From positions 67,908 to 131,907 of the forward strand of contig CAVXIT010000007.1 of the NCBI GenBank assembly GCA_963761985.1: 64,000 nt of DNA, written 5' to 3'. Under the pieces are notes generated by a model. It was not told where the DNA came from. It did not search any database and saw nothing but the letters and a program-made list of their open reading frames with translations. Source of the DNA: JACCTH01 sp963761985. Its GTDB lineage: Bacteria; Actinomycetota; Acidimicrobiia; Spongiisociales; ZC4RG35. Shown in pieces: positions 60,943 through 64,000 of the stretch (positions are counted from its first letter, which is position 1; every line of letters starts with the position of its first letter). Position numbers and translations under genes: made by a program.

Positions 60943-61979
60943 ATGTCGGCAGCAAGGCGGATCGGTTTTCTGACGGTCGCGGTGGCGACCATCGTTGCTT
61001 TGGAATGGCACCGGCCCTTGCCTGCGGGGGGCTGGTGGGGGAGAACGGGACCATCCAGCTCGTGCGACCACCACCCTCGCCGCCTATAGCGATGGAGTGG
61101 GCGGAACGTGACCGCCTTCGAGTTCACCGGTAGCGCAGAAGAGTGGGATCGATCATTCCCTTTCCGATGTCCCCCCCGAAGTTGTTCGAGGTGGTAACTG
61201 GACTCTCCAAAGGCTCGTGCAAAAACGCCCGAAAGGGATGAGTTCGCCGCTTTGGCGGCGACCACCGTCGCTGGCGAAGCCGAGGTTCTCCTCGAAGTCG
61301 AAATCGATGCCCTCGACATCACGGTCCTGCGTGGTGGAGGCGACGAGGCCGGGCGTGGGCTACCCAACACGGTTTCTTCCTCACCCCCGACGCTCCCGAG
61401 GTCCTCGATTTCTATGCCAAGCGCAGTCCGATCTTCATGGCCGCCCGGTTCAATGCTGAGCGAGCGGCCGAGCTGGCACAGGACCGGCGACAGCACCCCG
61501 ATCATGGCCACGATCCCCACCGACGATCCCTGGGTCCCGATCCGGATCCTTGGTCTCGGGGCGAGCGGGACGACCCAAATCGAAGCCGATGTCTTCCTCT
61601 TGACACCCCGACAAGCCCAACCTCCTGGCCGGCGGCACGGGCATGACCCTCGATCGAGCAGCCCGCTACGCCTTCTGCTCGACGATCTTCGCTCGGATGT
61701 GGGGATGGAATGGTTGCCCGCCGACATGTGGCTGTCTTATCTCACACTCGACGCCCCTGCCGCCGAACTCGATTACGACCTGGCGATCTCGGCTACGCCC
61801 GGGGTAGACGCCGACTTCGCCGACACCGGCGTCGCGGCCCCCGACGTATTGGTTCCTGATCGCAGCAGGACCTGGTCGGCGTGGCCGTTCCTGGCCGGGA
61901 TCGGCGCCGGCACCTTCATCTTTGCGGTCGGGTTGGTGGCGATCCGTCTTCGGCGGGAGATCAGCGGTGGCCGGCATGA
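60943..61979 (+). CDS. DUF2330-like exported protein (several frame breaks)
   Basis: The ATG at 60943 has GGAGG six bases upstream. Signal peptide ARRIGFLTVAVATIVA; the next frame gives FGMAPALACGGLVGENGTIQ, the Cys-Gly-Gly opening typical of DUF2330. Further pieces: LAATTVAGEAEVLLEVEIDALD near 61250, PTDDPWVPIRILGLGASG, VFLLTP, and a C-terminal helix WPFLAGIGAGTFIFAVGLVA. At least five indels. The natural end is probably the TGA at 61977-61979, overlapping the cupredoxin ATG. Function of the family is unknown; here it is a C-terminally anchored surface protein. Confidence 0.65.
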
Positions 61980-62424
61980 GAGATCGCGGCATTCGAACAC
62001 TCCTTCTTATCGCGCTGGCCGCGACGGCGTTGGTCGCTGGAGTTGGCTCCGCCATCGCCGCGGGGGAGCCGGGAACGGTGCCGCTCGGTCCCGGCGACGT
62101 AACGGTTGAGATCGACGTGCATCACTCCCGCTTTGAGCCGGAACGCTTGACCGTGGTCGAGGAAACCCGGGTTCGCTTTTTCGTGGTCAACAACGACCCG
62201 ATCCATCATGAGGTGATCACCGGCGGCCCGAGGTCCACCTCCGCCACGCCAACGGGACCGAAGCCGAGCATCCCTCGATCCGGCGAGGTCACCGTTGGTC
62301 CGAACGGCTCGGCCATCACAACCTTCACTTCGGAAAGCCGGAATTTCGAGTTCGCCTGTCATCTTCCCGGTCATGACGAATACGGATGCGGGGCGAGATC
62401 GAGGTAGTGCCCGCCGCGAAGTAG
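61976..62424 (+). CDS. secreted cupredoxin/plastocyanin-like protein (frame broken)
   Basis: About 149 residues. Signal peptide TLLLIALAATALVAGVGSAI; cupredoxin strands DVTVEIDVHHSRFEPERLTV, VRFFVVNNDPIHHEVITG (His ligand), then HLRHANGTEAEHPSI in a second frame, GEVTVGPNGSAITTFT, and FEFACHLPGHDEYGM with the Cys and His ligands and probable Met of a type 1 copper site. Indels near 62232, 62280 and 62385; the corrected end is TAG at 62422-62424. Electron transfer or copper handling outside the cell. Confidence 0.75.
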
Positions 62425-62429
62425 TTGGT

Positions 62430-62921
62430 TCAGATGGTGACTAGGCTAAAGAACGCGACGCGTTGCCAGCGCACCGACCACCAGCGCACGTGGGCCTTGC
62501 CGAGGAAGACCCCGTCATCGATTTGGACGAGCTCGTCGAGGACCCGCCTGATGGTCGCCCGAGGATTCTGGGCAGGTCGTAGTCGATCTTCAACACGGTG
62601 TGGTTCCCGTCTTCGCGCCGCTCCCGCTTCGTAGGTGCGGAAAACGAAGGCGCGGTAGGTGTCGGGTCCGTCGTTTATCGAGCTCCGGTAACCAGGGTTG
62701 AAGATCCGGGCGGCATTTTTGGAGCCGGCGGTGAAGATGTTGTCGCCCCGCCCCTGCGCAGCGTCGAAGGTCTTGCCTTGCCAGGGAAGCCACACCGACG
62801 TGAGAGCGGTGAGTGCCTGTGTCACCACGGGGGCGAGGTCGAATGCCACGAGCTCCCCTTCGGTCCTGCCCCCGAGTGCCGGGGTCGGCGGCTTCCCGGC
62901 GGCGAAAAGCGCTTCGAGCAT
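62430..62921 (-). CDS. unrecognised conserved-looking protein
   Basis: A 163-codon ORF (PTPALGGRTEGELVAFDLAP, KTFDAAQGRGDNIFTAGS, DTYRAFVFRTYEAGA, RRVLDELVQIDDGVFLGKAH, VRWWSVRWQRVAFFSL). Reading upstream in the same frame to about 62990 adds PPDLANACRVLRRDRAKGLV, which also looks real, but no start codon is present there, so the true N-terminus may be in a shifted frame. One further indel near 62600 disturbs the middle (expected continuous strand between TYEAGA and RRVLDE). It follows the thioesterase gene on the same strand. I do not recognise the family. Confidence 0.5.
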   Translation of the reverse strand: MLEALFAAGKPPTPALGGRTEGELVAFDLAPVVTQALTALTSVWLPWQGKTFDAAQGRGDNIFTAGSKNAARIFNPGYRSSINDGPDTYRAFVFRTYEAGAARRREPHRVEDRLRPAQNPRATIRRVLDELVQIDDGVFLGKAHVRWWSVRWQRVAFFSLVTI

Positions 62922-62992
62922 GACAAGGCCCTTGGCGCGATCCCGACGAAGGACTCGACAGGCGTTCGCGAGGTCGGGAGGAGCGTTCAGAT

Positions 62993-63443
62993 TCAGGCCC
63001 GTGGTAAAGGATCAGTTGGGTGTTGCGGAAGGGCGACCTGGCGATTGTCGGCCTCGGCCCGGACGATCGAGTCCCGAACCTGAATCGCGTCCCCTGAACG
63101 AGAGTGGCATGAGCGACCAGGCCGCCTTCGGTGACGCTCGCGGTGTGATTCGACTTGAGCTCGATCGTGGTGAACCCGTTGGCTCCTTCAGGCCGGAGGC
63201 AAGGCAGCCATAGCCGGCGGCGGAGTCGGCGAGTGTCACGACGTCCCGGCGTGGAGATAGCCATTCGATGCCAGGTGCTTCGTCTCGATGTCGAGACGAA
63301 GCGTGCAGGTTCCGTGGGCGAGCTCGACGATTTCGATCCCGAGCAGCCCGGGAAGCCGGTCGCTTCGTGGGCCTCCAGCCAGGTCCGGACTGCTTGGTGG
63401 TCGCGCGGGAAGTCGGTGATGCTGGGGCGGTCGCCTTGCTCAT
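62993..63443 (-). CDS. PaaI-type hotdog thioesterase (frame broken, ends approximate)
   Basis: Pieces in alternate frames: SITDFPRDHQAVRTWLEAHE and ATGFPG, then VVTLADSAAGYGCLAS (central hotdog helix with the family GG/AGY pattern), then EGANGFTTIELKSNHTASVT and GGLVAHATLVQG. This order is the hotdog fold of PaaI/YbgC-like acyl-CoA thioesterases. At least three indels. ATG at 63443 (MSK...) is the likely start; the end at 62993 assumes the TGA there is in frame after correction. Substrate unknown. Confidence 0.6.
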
Positions 63444-63660
63444 GGGTTTGCGGATGCGAACGGCGAGGGTCGGCTGTGGGGCGAGTCGACGAGCTGATGA
63501 GCCGTAGGTGAGGCATTTGCAGATCGTACGACCTCCCCCCATAGGCGGCGAAAGGTCGTTGCAAGGGTTTCATGACCGATGACTTGATCTCGCCGCTCAC
63601 GCCGGTGATGGTCTTGGCCTACCCAGACCACGGAGTGCTAGGTCAGCTCGAGGAGAGGCA

Positions 63661-64000
63661 ATGGGGTCGTTCGAAATCGGGTTGGTGTTGCCGGTGTCAG
63701 AGCTCGGCCCGGAGCGGACGACGCCGAGGTGGACCGAGGTGGCGTAGATGGTCAGCCTGGGGGAGGAACGGGTTTCGACACCATCTGGGTTGCCGACGAG
63801 CTCTACTGGAAGGTCGAAGGCGGGCCGCGGGGATCTTGGGACGGTGTCTCTATCGCTGGAGCGGTCGCAGCCTCGACTTCGCGGATCAAGATCGGTTCGT
63901 GGGTGCTTTCGGCCTTGCATCGCAACCCCGGCATCATCGCCAAAACCGCCGAGACTCTTGATGAGATCTCCGGCGGCCGCTTCGTCTTCGGATTGGGCGC
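63661..64000 (+). CDS. LLM-class (probably F420-dependent) oxidoreductase, 3'-partial, frame broken
   Basis: The ATG at 63661 follows GGAGAGG. It reads GSFEIGLVLPVSELGPERTT, then an in-frame TAG at 63748 where the family needs a sense codon, and another frame continues FDTIWVADELYWKVEGGPRG and IKIGSWVLSALHRNPGIIAK, TAETLDEISGGRFVFGLG to the window edge. The barrel start and the TLDxISGGRFxxGLG motif are those of luciferase-like monooxygenases; many actinobacterial members use F420, which this organism can make (cofD, cofE). Confidence 0.75.

Overview
This 64 kb window is high-GC (by eye about 60 to 65 %) and carries a gene set typical of Actinomycetota: coenzyme F420 genes (cofE, cofD), an F420/LLM-type oxidoreductase, a DUF3499 and a DUF5719 protein, an LpdA-type quinone reductase, a long-form HPF and a LytR-CpsA-Psr protein. 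Gene content and order recall the Mycobacterium tuberculosis Rv3240c-Rv3303c and Rv3100c-Rv3105c segments (secA1, hpf, comF, ahcY, SIS protein, manB, DUF3499, fbiA/fbiB, LCP, birA, accD5, accA3, lpdA; then prfB, ftsE, ftsX, smpB). Absence of mycobacterial features and the many Thr-rich lipoproteins suggest an uncultured Acidimicrobiia-like lineage. That placement is inference.

Layout. 0-4 kb: a broken polysaccharide flippase, a doubtful ORF and a class A penicillin-binding protein with PASTA domains. 4-14 kb: acyl-CoA mutase, LpdA-type flavoprotein, arylamine N-acetyltransferase, a cell-wall-repeat lipoprotein, biotin-dependent acyl-CoA carboxylase (alpha and beta subunits) with birA back to back, and a dienelactone-hydrolase-like protein. 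The mutase and carboxylase together suggest propionyl/methylmalonyl-CoA metabolism. 14.5-31 kb: cell-envelope and cofactor genes (LCP, UDP-glucose dehydrogenase, cofD-cofE, large membrane glycosyltransferase, DUF5719, thioredoxin-like protein, DUF3499, zinc-ribbon proteins, a large polytopic membrane protein, a second glycosyltransferase, phosphomannomutase, Trm112-like protein, sugar-phosphate isomerase, ahcY). 31-43 kb: cytochrome P450, comF, hpf, a LuxR-type response regulator, secA, prfB (with its programmed +1 frameshift), ftsE-ftsX-M23 peptidase-smpB, an SOS-controlled radical SAM protein and tmRNA. 43-49 kb: acyl-CoA dehydrogenase, ABC exporter, DUF983, pdxH, MBL-fold protein, rph, rdgB. 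49-56 kb: a maltodextrin module (secreted GH13 amylase, malE-malF-malG). 55.7-64 kb: dinB under a LexA box, a histidine kinase coupled to a poly-aspartate surface protein, tandem GNAT, GYD, DUF2330, cupredoxin, an unrecognised protein, a thioesterase and a partial LLM oxidoreductase.

Two perfect LexA boxes (CGAAC-N4-GTTCG) lie directly upstream of dinB and of the radical SAM gene, so the window holds two members of an SOS regulon. At least two dispersed intergenic repeat families are present: a GC-rich palindromic element ending in GTTTCTCCCCC / GGGGGAGAAAC, and a TCTGATGTC-type repeat. A 16-base word is shared by two hairpin-bearing gene ends.

Many conserved genes are interrupted by single-base frame changes, including essential ones such as smpB. 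They are densest at 0-1 kb and 59-64 kb. I read these as consensus errors rather than decay and give full gene spans with the break noted. The prfB break is different: it is the classical regulated frameshift.
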